Notes: a model not told the origin generated them from the sequence alone. 64,000 bases of DNA from Nissolia schottii (GCA_003254905.1 QANU01031477.1:640613-704612), one strand, 5' to 3'; numbered from the stretch's first letter, positions 23,655 through 36,997 are shown. Numbers and translations are program-made.

Positions 23655-26337
23655 CAGTGAACTACGTTTTGGTTCATTTTACTACGCCTCTTTGCAAGTA
23701 CCCCCGTTGTCGTCCATATTCTGACTAAAGATTTAAGGTAAGGTTCATCTCTTTGAGTTCTTGAGTTATATACCAGGGTTCGAGTTACGTCTTATTTCGG
23801 TACTGACTGAATTGGTTGTAATAGTATGAAAAAACTTATCATCCAAATAATTTGTTATTATGTATGAGATTTGTTAGTATTAAGAAATCATTCAATTTTT
23901 TTAATATTTCATCTAATAATTTAAGATTTTGAGAGATATAATTATTTCTAGAACCTAAAGAAAAAAAAGCAAGTTGAAATCACTCCAGCAACTGCTGGCT
24001 CAAATCTTAGTTCTTTATTGCCTTCTTATTTTTAAGCCTTTTTAGCATAACAAACACGTTAAAATGTAAAATCTTTCAATAATTGCCACTTTTTGAGCTG
24101 CCACATTGGTTTGGAGTTTGACAAACTATATATTTTTTATTTCAGATTCTGTAAACAAATGGATGAGATACATAGTGCATGAAATTAATGTGCAAGACTT
24201 CACATTGGTAGGTAACCCATCATAAAATATATAAACATTTTTGGTCTTTTAGAGAGTATCAACTGCTAAAGCAATGATTAATTATTTCATAAACACATAT
24301 AAGAGGGTAGACGCGAGTCGCAAATTTTAAAACCACTTCACACTCAAAACAAGGATCGAACTCTTGGCAAAATATTTAGACTATACTATCATTTTAGAAT
24401 TTAATGAATTAACTCAACCACAAAACTTAGTTCGATGGATTAAAGTTATTCAAGATTTTATAAAGGTTATTCTAGTTATATATCAATGTGGGACCCAACA
24501 TATTGAGATGGCCGTTATACACCAGAGAGATTTTTCTTAATAAGAATGAGTTTTTAATTAAATGAAAAGCTATATACGTTGGCAGAACATCAATTTTATT
24601 GTCATTGTATAACCATTGTATGATGTATATATGATATACATAATGACACTAAATGTACAAACTTTTTTTATAAATATACACAAATATTTTTCACATAAGA
24701 AACTAAATCAGATCAGATATCTAGCGCATTATATAGTGAAAAGTAGCTGTCGCGCTCTCTCTCTTACTCCCTACCCACGCTTATTTGTTACCATGCACAA
24801 ACATTTTAAAGTAGATTCACAAACTTTGGAACTAATGCACACCAACTTTTTAACGATCAGAAATAAATAATAAGAAGGAAATGAAATGAAAACGAATAAT
24901 AAGAAAATTTTGGTACTCACATATACAAACTTTTGATAAAAATGCACAAATTTTTGAACAATTAAAAATAAAAAATATGACAAAAATGAACATAAAAAAT
25001 GAAAAAAAAAATGAAGGAAGAGTGAGGGGAGAAAAGAGGGAAAAAAAAAGGAATAAGAGAAGAAGAAAAGAAAAGGAGTGTGAGAGAGTAAAGGAAAATG
25101 AGAGAGAGACAGAGGAGAGAAAAAAATCCACAATGTGGTGACAAATTGATGAAAAAAAAAAGAAGGTGTACACAGTTTCTTTCCTCTTATGTTAGATATG
25201 CTTTTGTTGATGGATACAGCATTACGTTAAATGTATGTATTAATAAAGGCATCTTATCAAAGATTCATTACTCATCACTGGACAAATGATTATAGGTTTA
25301 CTTTCTCCGAGGAGAACATAATTGATTATGTCTACCTCTAAGGGCCCAGATTTTTTGATAACGCACTCCATCCTTTTTTTAGTTATCCACATTTTTATTT
25401 GGATATTTTTACAAATATTTATTTATTAAATTTATATTCTATTAATTTTTATATTATATTTTTATTAAATAAATATTTTTTTCATACTTATACATTATTA
25501 ATAATTTTAATTATTTTCCTTGTAATATTATCAACTTTTTTTTTATGTTCAAATGTATTAATTATTTTTTTAATACACACACATACACGACTTAAAATGG
25601 AGAAAATAATTCATTTCGTAAATCCGATCAGCTTGAATTTAAAAATGGTCACTCGCTCACGCTGAGGGGTAATGATTCATTGTGCGCTTCACACATGGAA
25701 TAAATAATTAACGCCCCGAATAGACATGATGACTCAAGTTGTCATAATTAGATGGGGGAATTATATACTTTCATTCAGTTAATTAGAGATATTATGTTTA
25801 TATCAAAGGGACAACTCATCTTCTTGAAATTATATTGGGAAGGGACGTAAATAGGCTCTATTAATTAGCACGCCCGTGGATCATGCTAATTTACACATTA
25901 ATGAGGTGTTGTATGATGTAAATTGCCTTTTCTACATACCTAAAAGTTACCTATACTGCCAATAATATGCAAGTCTAAGTCCAAACTATTTGGATTGTAT
26001 ATGTAGGGCTAGCCATTGCTGTACGTATGCCATTGGAAAAGACCAATTTTGATTCACTAAGGAGTTGTGCTATTTAGTGAACTCCTTTGCGGCTGATAAG
26101 AAATGCGACAAAGTATTTACACTTTTTTACATAATAAACTTTATGATATGTTGTAAAAAAGGTAAAAAAGTGTTTACACTTTTTTATATGTTGAAATAGA
26201 TTTTTTTCTTTAGGAAATATATATTACTTAACACAGACAGTTTTATGATATTGGATTAATTGGATTGATAGTTAAGCTAAAGCTAAGTTTTCTTATTATA
26301 CATTGAAATTAAGCTTGCAACATATCTTTTGGAGTAT

Positions 26338-26565
26338 ACCTCCAAATAAGCCTCCTGAAATTTGAACAGTAACCCCAAACCCTAAACCGTGAACAGTAAC
26401 CCGGTCATGAACAGTACCGATGAACAGTAAAATCTCAGCCGTGAACAGTAACTGCAAACTCTCAAAAATTAAGGGCCCTTCCCCGTGGCCCAAATTGCGC
26501 CGAAAAACGGGCCATAAATAGTAAACTGCACCGTAAACCTCCAAATAGGCCTCCTGCAATTTTAC
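26338..26565. repeat. Segment with clustered GAACAGTA words between 25-bp direct repeats
   Basis: ACCTCCAAATAAGCCTCCTG at about 26338 recurs as ACCTCCAAATAGGCCTCCTG at about 26536. Between them GAACAGTA(A/C) occurs five times in roughly 90 bp. No coding capacity. The flanking direct repeat suggests a small repeat unit or a mini-LTR-like structure. Confidence 0.6.
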
Positions 26566-26683
26566 AATTGAAAAAAATAATTTCTCACGAATAAAAAACT
26601 CATATTGTTTAGCTCCTCACAAATAAAAGAACTCTTTGATCTCCTTACAAATAAAAAATTTGAACAAATAAACCCACTAAAAT

Positions 26684-26952
26684 TGTAAAGAGATATAATA
26701 TAATACTATTAAAATTGCCTTCTCCCATCAGCTTAAGTTTTTGGTAGAGATGATTCTTAAAATGGTATCAGATCCACTATGACTAAAGAAGTCAAAGGTT
26801 CAATTCTTCATGACCCCCATTTAAAAAAAAAATCATCTTCGCTGCAAGCCGCATGAGGGGGCGTGTAAAGAGATATAATATAATATAATATAAAACCATT
26901 AAAATTGTCTTCTCCCATCAGCTTTAACTTTTGGGAGAGATGATTCTTAATA
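26684..26952 (+). mobile_element. TRIM-type miniature LTR retrotransposon
   Basis: Two direct repeats of about 80-90 bp (26684-26762 and 26864-26952), both starting TGTAAAGAGATATAATATAA and sharing CTTCTCCCATCAGCTT and GAGATGATTCTTAA. The first is followed at once by TGGTATCAGATCC (26763-26775), a near match to the tRNA-Met primer-binding site. The second is preceded by a purine run (GCATGAGGGGGCG), the polypurine-tract position. The internal part is only about 100 bp with no coding capacity, as expected for a TRIM. Confidence 0.85.
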
Positions 26953-27598
26953 TAAATGTTTGTCATCTTAATATCACCTATTTATGAGGGATCATTTTGT
27001 CAAAAAATCAAACTGAGGGACTTAATTATTTATCAAGATTTATCATTTAATTATGAGAGATTAATATGAATTTTTACATTTGTGAGAATCAACTAATCTG
27101 ATTGTGAACTTGTGAGCAATATGTATAGGGGTTTACCCTATCTTTCAGGTTAGGCCTCCTAAATTTTCTTTAAGTAGTCAACAAACGATTGTAGTTAAGT
27201 AGACAGATGCTTGAAGCAGTAAAGCAACTTAAATATCAGACATTTTTGGACCTAAGGACCGATCAAAGATCTAACACAAGGGATCCGTCTTAAAGAACGC
27301 GTGTTGTTGGTATTCATATATAGCTAGGTCGGTTTTGCTTTCATATATAATCTATAATCTATGTTCATACAATCTCAAGTCAATCGGTTGATTGCATATT
27401 ACTGTAACCCTCTTACTAATTCATATACCTGAAACATCAATTCAGTAAATATAAGAATTTTCAATTGAGTCTCACACACTTGCCAAGAGAGTACAAAATT
27501 TCATTTTCTTCCATTATTTATTAACTTGTGTCAATGTTATACATGAACGGCTGTGTAAAAGGCAATTTTAAGTAACTACCGAATACTGCTCAACGGAA

Positions 27599-27634
<36 letters not shown>

Positions 27635-30143
27635 CATTCTTCTATTTCTATTAGTGTGACAATATTTAAACAAACCCTAATTAATTACAAGCGATTTTAT
27701 TTGCCGACTTTAAAATGTTACGAGTAGTAAAGAGGGAGCTTGTCTCAGAAATATGGGACTGCCGCCATTGGACCAAGTAGCTCTTTCACTGCAACTATGG
27801 TTAAGATATTCCCACGTATGATAACTCGAATATATCAAGTCAACCGTTGACTTTATTAGTCCATTAGGCACTAGCACATACTAGTAGGAGCTGTACTCAT
27901 TTAATTATATGGCCTGGTCAATTATTTAAAGGCGTGAGCGTGGCCAAATGGGTTTATAAACTTTCCCATTGTGAACCTAAGAAATCAGTGTCATTTTCAG
28001 AAATGATTCCGTTAAGTATTAGCATAATTTATGGGCTATGTATCTTGGATTAACTAATACTTATGTTTAGGGTACTTGTGAAGGGACAATAAATGAAATG
28101 ATGTTAGAAAGTTTAATGTTTTAATACATTGAATGTCTAAATTTTGGATTTAATTGGAATACACTTGATATATAATAGAATTTTAAATTGCTGTCCAATC
28201 ATATATTGACATATTAATATATATAGTTAACTATGATATCTCACTACTCAAAAGATTATCCAGACAAAATAATTGATCAAACGACTATCAGTGCATCAAA
28301 ATTAAACTCTTAAATTTTTTTACTTCTTTCAATAAGAACTTACAATTTTTTAAAATCTTAATAAGAATCCTAAAAACATATGATATTGGTCAGGACAATT
28401 GATAACAAAAACCAACATCTTTCCCTCACATGTTTGTCGTCCTGATAACAACATGGGAAACATAATATCTTGTAATATCTTGGATTAGTAATTAAATTGT
28501 ACTAGTAACAGTAATGGAGCAAACCATTAAATCTGTCATTAAAATTGGGAGCCATTGTCAATCAAATTTATTTATAAAATTGTTAAAAATTAATTAAATT
28601 AGTCTTTTGGTGTCAGTTAAATTAGTTCTTTTTATGATTAATTTGATCGACTTTCGACAACTGTTACGGACTTAACCTAATCCAGACTTATAACTCTTGG
28701 CACCAAGATACATAAGGATACACGACATGTCATGTCGCATGTCATGTCGATATATCTCTTATCACATCTCAGGATAACCAAATCTGAGTGTCTTTTATCT
28801 CAGGATCTACCGATCGATCTAGGAACAGTAACAGTTACACAATAATAAGGGCTATAAATAGCCGCCCACATATTTATAACGACTATTTTATACTTCAATA
28901 GCATCATCAAGGCTTGAAACAACTCATTTATGTTCCATTACGAGCTGTTATACACATTAAATACTTATAAACAGTTATCTAAATGGACAAGCTATATAAA
29001 GCAAAGATATTGCATATAATAGATACGTTTTGTTCATTTTGCCTACTCATACCCAATAAATGCTTATTTGGGCGTTGAAATGTCTTTGCATGTATTCCTG
29101 CCACCATCTTAATTCTGATTGAAGATTGAAGACAAGGTTCATGACTTACACTAGGGACCGAATTACAAGCCATTTCGGTACAAACCGAATTGTCGTAACA
29201 ACAACCTTAGGAACAAAGTTAATATTTTTCGTAATTTAAAAACAAATTTATGAATGTTGTCAACCTTAAGGTTGAATTTAATGGCTTACTCGATAGTAAT
29301 TACATGATTAGCTTAAGTTTGAAATGTCTCAAATATTTGACTTGCACCTTTAAACTAATTGCTTTGTCTAAAGTGTTAGATTTCGTTTTCTTTTTCAATC
29401 ATAAAATTGGGCATGTGAATGGGATTATACATCTAATAATGGAAATTATGGCTTGCTCATCATGCAGGAAATAAATCTTTTTTTTTTCCTTTCTGAAATA
29501 ATTTCATATCTCCAATTAAATAAATGTACAACTAGGATGAGTTAGGGAACATAATTTTATAATGGAAAGTAATGGTACCTACTAGTATAGCTTTTTGAAC
29601 ATATAATTGATAATTAATCACCGTTATTTTCTTTATTCATCATATATATATATATATATTGAATTTGCTTAAAATAAAAGTATTTTTTTTAAAAAAAACA
29701 GCGGTCAAAATATAACATAAAAAATAATTTAAATTAATCCTCTTTTTTTTTTTTAAGTTAACATTTGCTCAACTTAAAAACAATGAAGGTAGATGTGACT
29801 TTAATAAAAGTACTCTATAAATATAACATAAAACTCTTAAAAAGAAGCTCAACTAAAAAAATTGAAGGAAAAAAATGATTTTTTTTTTTTAAAAACATAT
29901 TCAAACGGGTCCATAGTATATAGTAATATTACTCTTTTTTCTTCGGTACACTCTTTTTAAACCTACATATATATATTGATGTATTTATTTAAATAATGAA
30001 CAAGAGAGGCTGTGTTTGCTTTTACTTAAAGACAACCATAAACAGCCGTCTACCCTCCTCGCAACATTCTACTTAAGAGATCTGGAAAAAAGTTCAATTA
30101 GAATGTGATGATAATAATTGTTAGTTAAGAAATACTACCAACG
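26953..30143. other. Intergenic; TAA microsatellite and a possible LTR fragment
   Basis: A TAA tract lies at about 27600-27632. At 28667 a TGTTACGGACTTAACC start is followed by repeated CATGTCATGTCG words and a TATA-like GGGCTATAAATAGCCG (about 28847-28862), as in the U3 region of a plant LTR. No end or target duplication was found. No gene is recognised elsewhere in the stretch. Confidence 0.4.
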
Positions 30144-30271
30144 AAGGTTGGTCCAAGTGGTAAGTGACTTGGTATCGCTTAAGCAATGTCCCGAGTTCGA
30201 AACATTGTGTATGCACCATAGCCAGGTGCGCGACCTGGGTCGACCCAGATGGTTTTATGCTTATCTAAAAA
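30144..30271 (+). mobile_element. tRNA-derived SINE, second copy with internal deletion
   Basis: Same family as 8197-8357: GGTTGGTCCAAGTGGTAAGT, CTTGGTATCGCTTAAG, CCCGAGTTCGAAAC and GCGACCTGGGTCGACCC occur in the same order. About 25 bp present in the first copy is missing before CCATAGCCAGGTGCG. The end is a short A-rich tail. No convincing target duplication was found, so it is probably older. Confidence 0.8.
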
Positions 30272-30868
30272 CACGTCATCTACTACTGAATTACTCTTAA
30301 TTCTTATTTCTGTTTATGAAATAATATTAAGTAACAAGCTGTATTTCATAATAATTTCACCCATTTACTATTTGAGTTCAATTTGCAGTATTTCACTATG
30401 TCTGCATAACGTTTCTTAAATATGTAAAGAAAGACACTATACATATTGCAAAAAATTGTGCAAGCGTGTGTATATATATATAACTAGTTTATATTTTATG
30501 TTTGTTAATTATATATAAGTTGTTACTAATTATGCAAATATCATTCTTACTTGGTTTTGTTTCTTCAGTAAGGTTTGCTATATTGATACACAGTTACACC
30601 CCAATCACATCACGTATGGTAGCATTTTCTTGGTCTTAAGGGAGCATCAAATCATCGCCATCGTACATTGATGAAATAACTAATTGTACAGCTAGCATGA
30701 TAACTCTTCCATTTCTTAATATATACATAGTCAAAATTAAATGTTATGAAGATGTCACATGAACACTCAAAAAGTTATATAACTTTTATATTATAATTTT
30801 GATCATTCATATAAAATCATATAGTGAAGATTCTAATCACTCCTCTCACTAAATTCATCTCGCATATG

Positions 30869-30920
<52 letters not shown>
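30869..30920. repeat. Compound AT/AG microsatellite
   Basis: About 12 AT units are followed directly by about 14 AG units. Confidence 0.9.
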
Positions 30921-30924
<4 letters not shown>

Positions 30925-31110
30925 AAAAACTAATTATAGCTAGCTATACATGGACTGTTTGTTTTGTTTTATTTTTCCCTTGACTTCAAAGGAGCCAAAC
31001 TGCATGTTACAGACATTGTTTAATTCCAGGCAGCAGTATTCTCAATTTCCCATGGAATAAGAAAAAAATAAATTAATAATACAATTGGAATTTAAATAAG
31101 CCACTATGAT

Positions 31111-31210
31111 CATTAAGATTGGTCTAATGGTGAGAGATTTAAATAATATACCTGAGATCTTAAGTTCATACTTTATTAAATGTAATTTTTGAAGTATAAA
31201 AAAAAATAAT
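31111..31210 (+). mobile_element. Possible tRNA-derived SINE fragment
   Basis: GGTCTAATGGTGAGAGA resembles a pol III box A, and GATCTTAAGTTCATAC, 25 bases later, a worn box B. The segment ends in an A run near 31200. A similar structure lies in reverse at 43391-43490. Confidence 0.4.
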
Positions 31211-32548
31211 TAAACTTTAAATATTCTTTACAACATAAATAATAGTATTATTTTTACCGTTTGATTGGATATCTTAATTAGAATAGACACGTTAAGATAT
31301 GTATTAAATATTGTAGTAAAGAAAAAATTTAGCACTTACTCCAATACTTCATTCCCAATGGACCAACATTAGGAAATAGAAGGAGTAGGAAATGGACCAA
31401 CATTAGAGAACAGAATGAGTATTTAAAGAACATGTCACTTTGTTATTTTAAAAATATCTCGTAAAGTGATATAAATAATATTTTTCTTTTAATATATACA
31501 TTGATTACTACTCGGTGAACATCCCCATTAGTGAACAAATTAATGGTGATGAAAGCAGAGGGATTAGAAATATTCATAATTAGTATAGTATAGTTGGCAC
31601 AGTAGTGAACAAAAATATTACTCAATGAAAAAAAATTCAAGAGACATCCAATGAGGTTATGAACAAAACGTATTCGTCAACTCCTTTGCTATTAGTTTGT
31701 GCGTCCCAATTTCTCATTACGCACCAAAAAAGAATAAGATACATCATGCTCTAGTATATACCTAGAAAGCTATAGAGATTCTTTTGTCTCTTGCAAGGAG
31801 CCAAAGTTCCCTTATTATTTTTAGCACAAAATGTGGTTCGAACTACAAGTGCAACTTGCTAGTGGCAAATCACTGTACAGTAGTATGGGAATATATCCTC
31901 CACACCAAGCTAGTTACTAGCTATATAGAAGGAAGCAAAACTTGACTCACCCACAAATATGACAATTAATGTACAAACTACCACATGCTTGATGTTTCTC
32001 TTGTCGATTTCTAAGGTATTTGTGAATTATTAAATCATGTCTAGGTATACTTCTTAATCATATATACCCTTGGTTTATAAAACCGCACACGTAGTTAGCA
32101 ATTATTTCTAAATTCTTTAGGATGGATTTTCTTTTTTCCCGTGAAGTTTGTGTAGCATTCCATTGAAAAAAAAATCTAAGTGGGTCCCACCTCTTACATA
32201 TGTTGAAACTCAACAATGCTCGATAAGAACACGCTAAACCTTATTAATAATCTTTTTAAGAAAATCCATTGATACAAATTTCTTATTTTTTAAGGGAGAA
32301 AAAAAGAGTGTGTAAAGATGGATGTATATAATTGTATGCAAATCACTCGGCAATAGCAACCATGTGTAAATAATAAGCTCGACAGCTAGCTACCATATAG
32401 GAGGGTGGCAAAGCCTGACTCATCCACCACATATACCTAGCTATGCCTATTTGTATAAAAAGTATAAACAAATTAATCGAAGTCCCAGCAATTTCCCGCC
32501 CAAGTTGGAGTGCTGATGCATGAAACATGTTTTTGCCACTAATAAGGA
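31211..32548. other. Intergenic, nothing recognised
   Basis: AT-rich sequence with no family match in any frame and no clear repeat structure. Confidence 0.4.
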
Positions 32549-33344
32549 GGATTTTACAATGATATGGGTTTAGTAATACAATGACTCAGAAACATGGGTC
32601 ACAACATAAAATTACGGATGTATGGGTTAAATTTCTGAATTTGTCATAGTACAAGGCAAATTCAGAAATTACAAAAAATGAAAAAGAAAAAAAAAAAGAA
32701 GACACGGACTGCAGGATGACAAGATGCAGGGGCAGGGGAAATTGAAAAAAAAAAGGTGGGGGTACTGAATTTGCCTGTGATAGTGGCAAGTTCACGGGAA
32801 CGTACAAGCCTGAATTTGCCATGGACCTAGGCAAATTCAGGAAAAAAAGTCTCGTCTATCCAATCGGTTCAGGTGAGTGAGAGATGGGGGGAAATAGCAG
32901 CGAATTTGCCATCTATAAATTCGGCCCCCCCCCCACACTACTTCAACAACAATTCTATCATTCCTTCTTCAGTTCTCTTTCACTTCTTCTCTGAAATATT
33001 TTTTTGCAACCCTCCATCACTTCTTAGTTAACAACCCCAACCATCCATCAGTGTAAATATTTTTTTTTCATCTATTTTTGTTTAGTGTGTTCTTTTTCCT
33101 TTTAATGTAGAAATAATTTTTTTCCACTTCAGTTATAAGTTGTTGCAATTCGTTATACAACAGTGTTTAATTTGTTGTATTTAAATTGTAAAGTTTTTCA
33201 TTTTAAACAAGTTATAAAAAAAAAGATTTATTTGTATTTAGGTGAAAAAAAAATAATATTACGATGGTGAGACGAAAAGAAGATGATACTGTAAATTCAT
33301 TGCTACACGTCTCAGAATAAATCTTAGAAAATAATCAGGTGTAA

Positions 33345-33602
33345 GTTCATTTTTTTTATTATTATTATTACTATTATTAGTAATATTATTATTATTGTTA
33401 TTATTATTAATATTATTGTTATTATCATTATTATTACTCCTGTTGTTTTATTATTATTATTATTATTAGTAATAGTAGTAGTATTATGCTTATTATTACT
33501 ACTATTATTATTACTATGCTTATTATTACTATTATTATTATTATTGTTGTTACTATTATTATTATTGTTGTTATTGTTATTATTATTATTATTATTATTA
33601 TT
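33345..33602. repeat. ATT trinucleotide microsatellite
   Basis: About 250 bp of ATT/ATTACT/ATTGTT units. It continues beyond the nested element at 33603-35005, which therefore inserted within it. Confidence 0.9.
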
Positions 33603-35005
33603 GGGTTAATTATGTTTTTAGTTCCTATAAAATTTGAAATTTTGGTTTTAATCCCTATATGAAATTTTTAGTCCCTGCAAAAATTGAAAGTTTGTTTTTA
33701 GTCCCTGGAGCTGGATGAGAGTTGACTCCGCTGAAGTGACCGCTAATGGCGCTGACGCGGCATGCCACGTGGCATAACCTAAAATAATAAAACTTGACCC
33801 ATACCCGGATTACCCACCCGACCTGACCTAGATTTAATTTAAATTTTTTAAAAAAAATATAAACAGCTCCTCTTAACCCGTAACCCCACCCCATCTGCAT
33901 CCTCTCATCTCTCAACCTTACCTTCATCATCTTTAATCATCATAGTGTATCTCACCTCACCACCCGCACCACCAACCACCCTATCACCACTAACAACCAC
34001 CCATAATCTCATACATCCACCATAGAAACCTCACCCCAAAACCAAATATTTCCACCAAATCACCACACATCCATACCTACAAAAAAAAAAATAATCCAAA
34101 CTAAACAGATCCAAAACAACACAACACACAGACACCAAAAGCCGCAAGTGACTACAAAGAGAACGAGTCTGTAAGAGAGAGAGAGAGAAATCGAGACAGA
34201 GTCAGAGAGAGAGAAACCCAACAAGCCGATTGAGAGAGGATGAATACTTGCCGTCGGCGGTCTGCCACGGAGGTGGGTGGCGGTTGAGGCTGTTGGCAGA
34301 TCTGGAGGTAGGTGTCGCGGTTGAGGTTGCTACTGTGCGGGGGTGGACAGAAGATAGAAGAAAGAAGCACGGCGGCATGGCGGCGAGGGCGCAAGAGAGA
34401 AGAGAGAAGCACGACAGCGAGGGCGTGGGAGAGAAGAGAGAAGCACTCTGTCAAACCGAGGGCACTTCGACGAGATGGAAGGCGACGCATTGGGGCGCGA
34501 CGAGGAGGATGGGTGGGGTACGGGAGGACGACGACGTGGAGAGGAGCCGCGGGGAGAGAGATGAGAAGCTCGGGAGATGCACATGAGAGGCTCCAGAGAT
34601 GCAGATGGGGTGGGGTTGGGATGGGATAGGGTGGGGTACGGGAGGACGACGGCGCGGAGAGGAGCCGCGGGGAGAGACTGTGGCGGATGGGCTGGGGTTT
34701 GAGAGAGGGATGAGAAGATAACAGATGGGGATGGGTTGGGATAACAGATGGGGTTGGGATGATGTTTATATTTTTTTAAATTTTAATTAAAAACGGGTCG
34801 GGTTGGGTGGCAATTCGGGTCAAGTTTTATTATTTTGAGTTATGCCACGTGACATCCCACGTGGCATGATGCGTCAGCAGAGTCAACTCCCATCTAGCTC
34901 CAGAGACTAAAAACAAACTTTCAATTTTCGCAGGGACTAAAACTTTCATACAGGGACTAAAACCAAATTTTCAAATTTTACAAGGACAAAAAACATAATT
35001 AACCC
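33603..35005. mobile_element. MULE/MITE-like foldback element, 1.4 kb, long inverted ends
   Basis: Starts GGGTTAATTATGTTTTTAG and ends with the inverse (CATAATTAACCC). The terminal ~220 bp on each side are inverted copies and share TTTTTAGTCCCT words, CATGCCACGTGGCAT and a TGACTC/GAGTCA segment. It is flanked by ATTATTATT on both sides, compatible with a 9-bp target duplication but ambiguous in a microsatellite. The interior (about 33850-34750) is C/T-rich on one half and GC-rich on the other, with open frames but no recognised protein. A Pack-MULE carrying a gene piece is possible. Confidence 0.75.
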
Positions 35006-35290
35006 ATTATTATTATTATTGTTAATATTATTGTTGTTATTGTTGTTATTATTATTGTTATTATTATTATTGTTGTTATTATTAACCATAAACCCTAACC
35101 CGTAAACTTACCCCTAAAGCTAAACCTTAATCATAAACCATTAACCATAATAATTAACCCTAACCTAACCCTAACTATAAACCTAACCTAATCATAACCA
35201 TAACCTAACCCTAATAATAAATCAATAGTTGCACCTACCCTAAACCCTAACCCTAACCCTCCCTAACTAACCTAACCCATAAATATAAAC
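35006..35290 (+). repeat. ATT microsatellite continuing into degenerate telomere-like CCCTAA repeats
   Basis: After ATT/GTT units (35006-35082) come about 200 bp built from AAACCCTAACC, CCTAACCCTAAC, AACCATAA and similar words. These are close to the plant telomere repeat CCCTAAA but irregular, with only a few exact consecutive units (near 35238-35260). Confidence 0.75.
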
Positions 35291-35324
35291 CCATAAACAT
35301 ATAAACACATAAGCATAAACATAT

Positions 35325-36997
35325 AAAGATCACGCTGTCACGCTTCGCACGGCAATTGTAAGGGAATAAATGGTTGTATGGTGCTCCTTCAAGTATGGGC
35401 ATTTTATAGATTCCTAATGCTGGCACCAACCCCACATGATCCGTTCCAGTTTCGTTTTCCCCTTGCGGCAAGGTAATTGTTTAGTAACTGAATTATCATT
35501 AGTTTAATAGATCATGATGTTTTTCATTATTATTAACTGAATTAATATAATATATTACAGATGGGTTGACCATGTGTACATTCATAATGCACACAATATT
35601 ACTGTCAAGGAATGCAGAAATGCCATAGACGATATGGCACTAGACGATATAACCTAACACCCAAAACATATTCCCGTTAACAACTGTGTTTTGTTAATAT
35701 TCCACTCAATGTAATTGATTTATTTTTGTGTGCAGTTTATATGGCAACCATATCGTCAACCCCAGGTTGCCACAGTTATCCCTGGGGAAGTGAAGAATAA
35801 AAGGGGAACGTGGTCAGTAGTATGCCCACTAATATGCTTTGAGATTGTTGAGTGGCATGCGGCTGATCACGTGCTCCGACAATTTGGTCTAGTTCAGACG
35901 GTGCCTTTTGAGCCTAGTTGCAACATTTTGGCATCCGCCCATAATGTCGACTTGAGGGGAAATCCACATGCATTGGGTTGTGCAAACTGGGTGCAGAGGC
36001 ATTATCAGTGAATTCAGATGTGGGTTAACCTCGTGGCCCTGGTCGGTGATATAATTGTAGGTTATAGACCAACTAATATGTATTGGCAATGGTATCTGGC
36101 TAATGGTCGTAGATTTCTTAAACAAATCCACGATCATCAACAGCTACCTGAAGTGTGGCAGCAATACCACCCTTTACCGACGCATGTTAATGTGCCCGTG
36201 TATGAACCACATGAATTTATTGATGAGCATCCACACGGTTTGTATGTTCCGGCTCTCCAACAAGGTTTCTTTGCTCCGCCGGCCCAATATGAAGTATCTG
36301 CTCCGCTTCCGCAGCCTAATTTATATGCTCTTGTTCCCCAAACAGACTCGTACAATCCTGCTCACTAACCCGGTTTCTACACTTGGCTAGGCGAACAAAT
36401 GGCTCAATCACTGAATGAAATTGACGACACATTTGAACTGTTCAACCCTGGACCCTCGTCGCCGCAGCCGCCTCGGAATGCAGCAGATGAAGTTGAAGTG
36501 ACTCCATACCCAGTTGAAGTCACTCCGCCTCCATTCAGACCAGACGCACGATCTCCTCTTCCTGGTGAAGGGTATAGTGAGCAACACTCATATGGTAGAA
36601 GGTCCTTCAATGTAAGGTCTTCTTCAAGATCATGTGAGCGATGCAAACGATCGCTAAGGAGATCAATTGACAACACACGTGTGGCTGGTCGTAGAGGTGC
36701 TTCTGAGCCGTCAGGTCCTGGCGTTGAGATTAGGGTAAGATTTGATCTAATGAGCCACCTGAGGATGCATCATATGATGACGATAACAACACTCATGATG
36801 CGCCTCGGCAACCATCGCCGAGACCTGGTACAAGGGGAAACCTTTTCACAAGGGGGATATGAGGAGTGCAAAGACGAGTGATGCGGTGGATGGGCCGTCG
36901 GGGCAATGACGATGTAGCGAGTACAAGTGGCGCTGCCCAACAGGGGTATGATATTCGGGACCGTAAAAATATTACAGCACCCGATAGATACACCCCT
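35325..36997 (+). pseudogene. Plant mobile domain (PMD, MAIN/MAIL-like) gene, broken copy 2
   Basis: An upstream piece FVFPLRQ-GT lies before an intron, then RWVDHVYIHNAHNITVKECR (35563-35620), then, after another AG acceptor, FIWQPYRQPQ..ATVIPGEV...CPLICFEIVEWHAADHVLRQFGLVQTVP (35745-35920): the C-terminal half of the PMD domain with its WxPY and EWHxADxVLRQFG blocks. A stop follows WVQRHYQ (36009). After it MYWQWYLANGRRFL and a Pro-rich tail remain open to about 36880. PMD reading (ITAPDRYTP) is cut at 36997 by the solo LTR and resumes at about 40375 (YTGVTKISMGKDEYVCVPE). Confidence 0.72.

Larger units (their letters stand above)
21641..26337. other. Intergenic stretch without a recognised gene
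   Basis: AT-rich DNA with purine/pyrimidine-biased tracts (22550-22600 and 24960-25140) that create long but low-complexity open frames. Apart from the small repeats listed separately (23340-23490, 23584-23654) nothing coding is seen. A segment at about 24320-24440 has a box B-like GAGTTCGATCCTTG on the minus strand and could be an old tRNA-derived fragment. Confidence 0.4.

Noticed and set aside
24771-25173. Minus-strand frames of 60-120 aa rich in Phe/Ser/Leu
   Set aside because: Low-complexity translation of an A/G-rich tract; no motif, no splice context.
34152-34629. Overlapping frames on both strands inside the foldback element
   Set aside because: Arg/Gly/Ser-rich translation of GA-rich sequence in three or more frames at once; no family resemblance.
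33345-35082. Regularly spaced repeats as a CRISPR-like array
   Set aside because: Trinucleotide microsatellite without spacers, in plant nuclear DNA.
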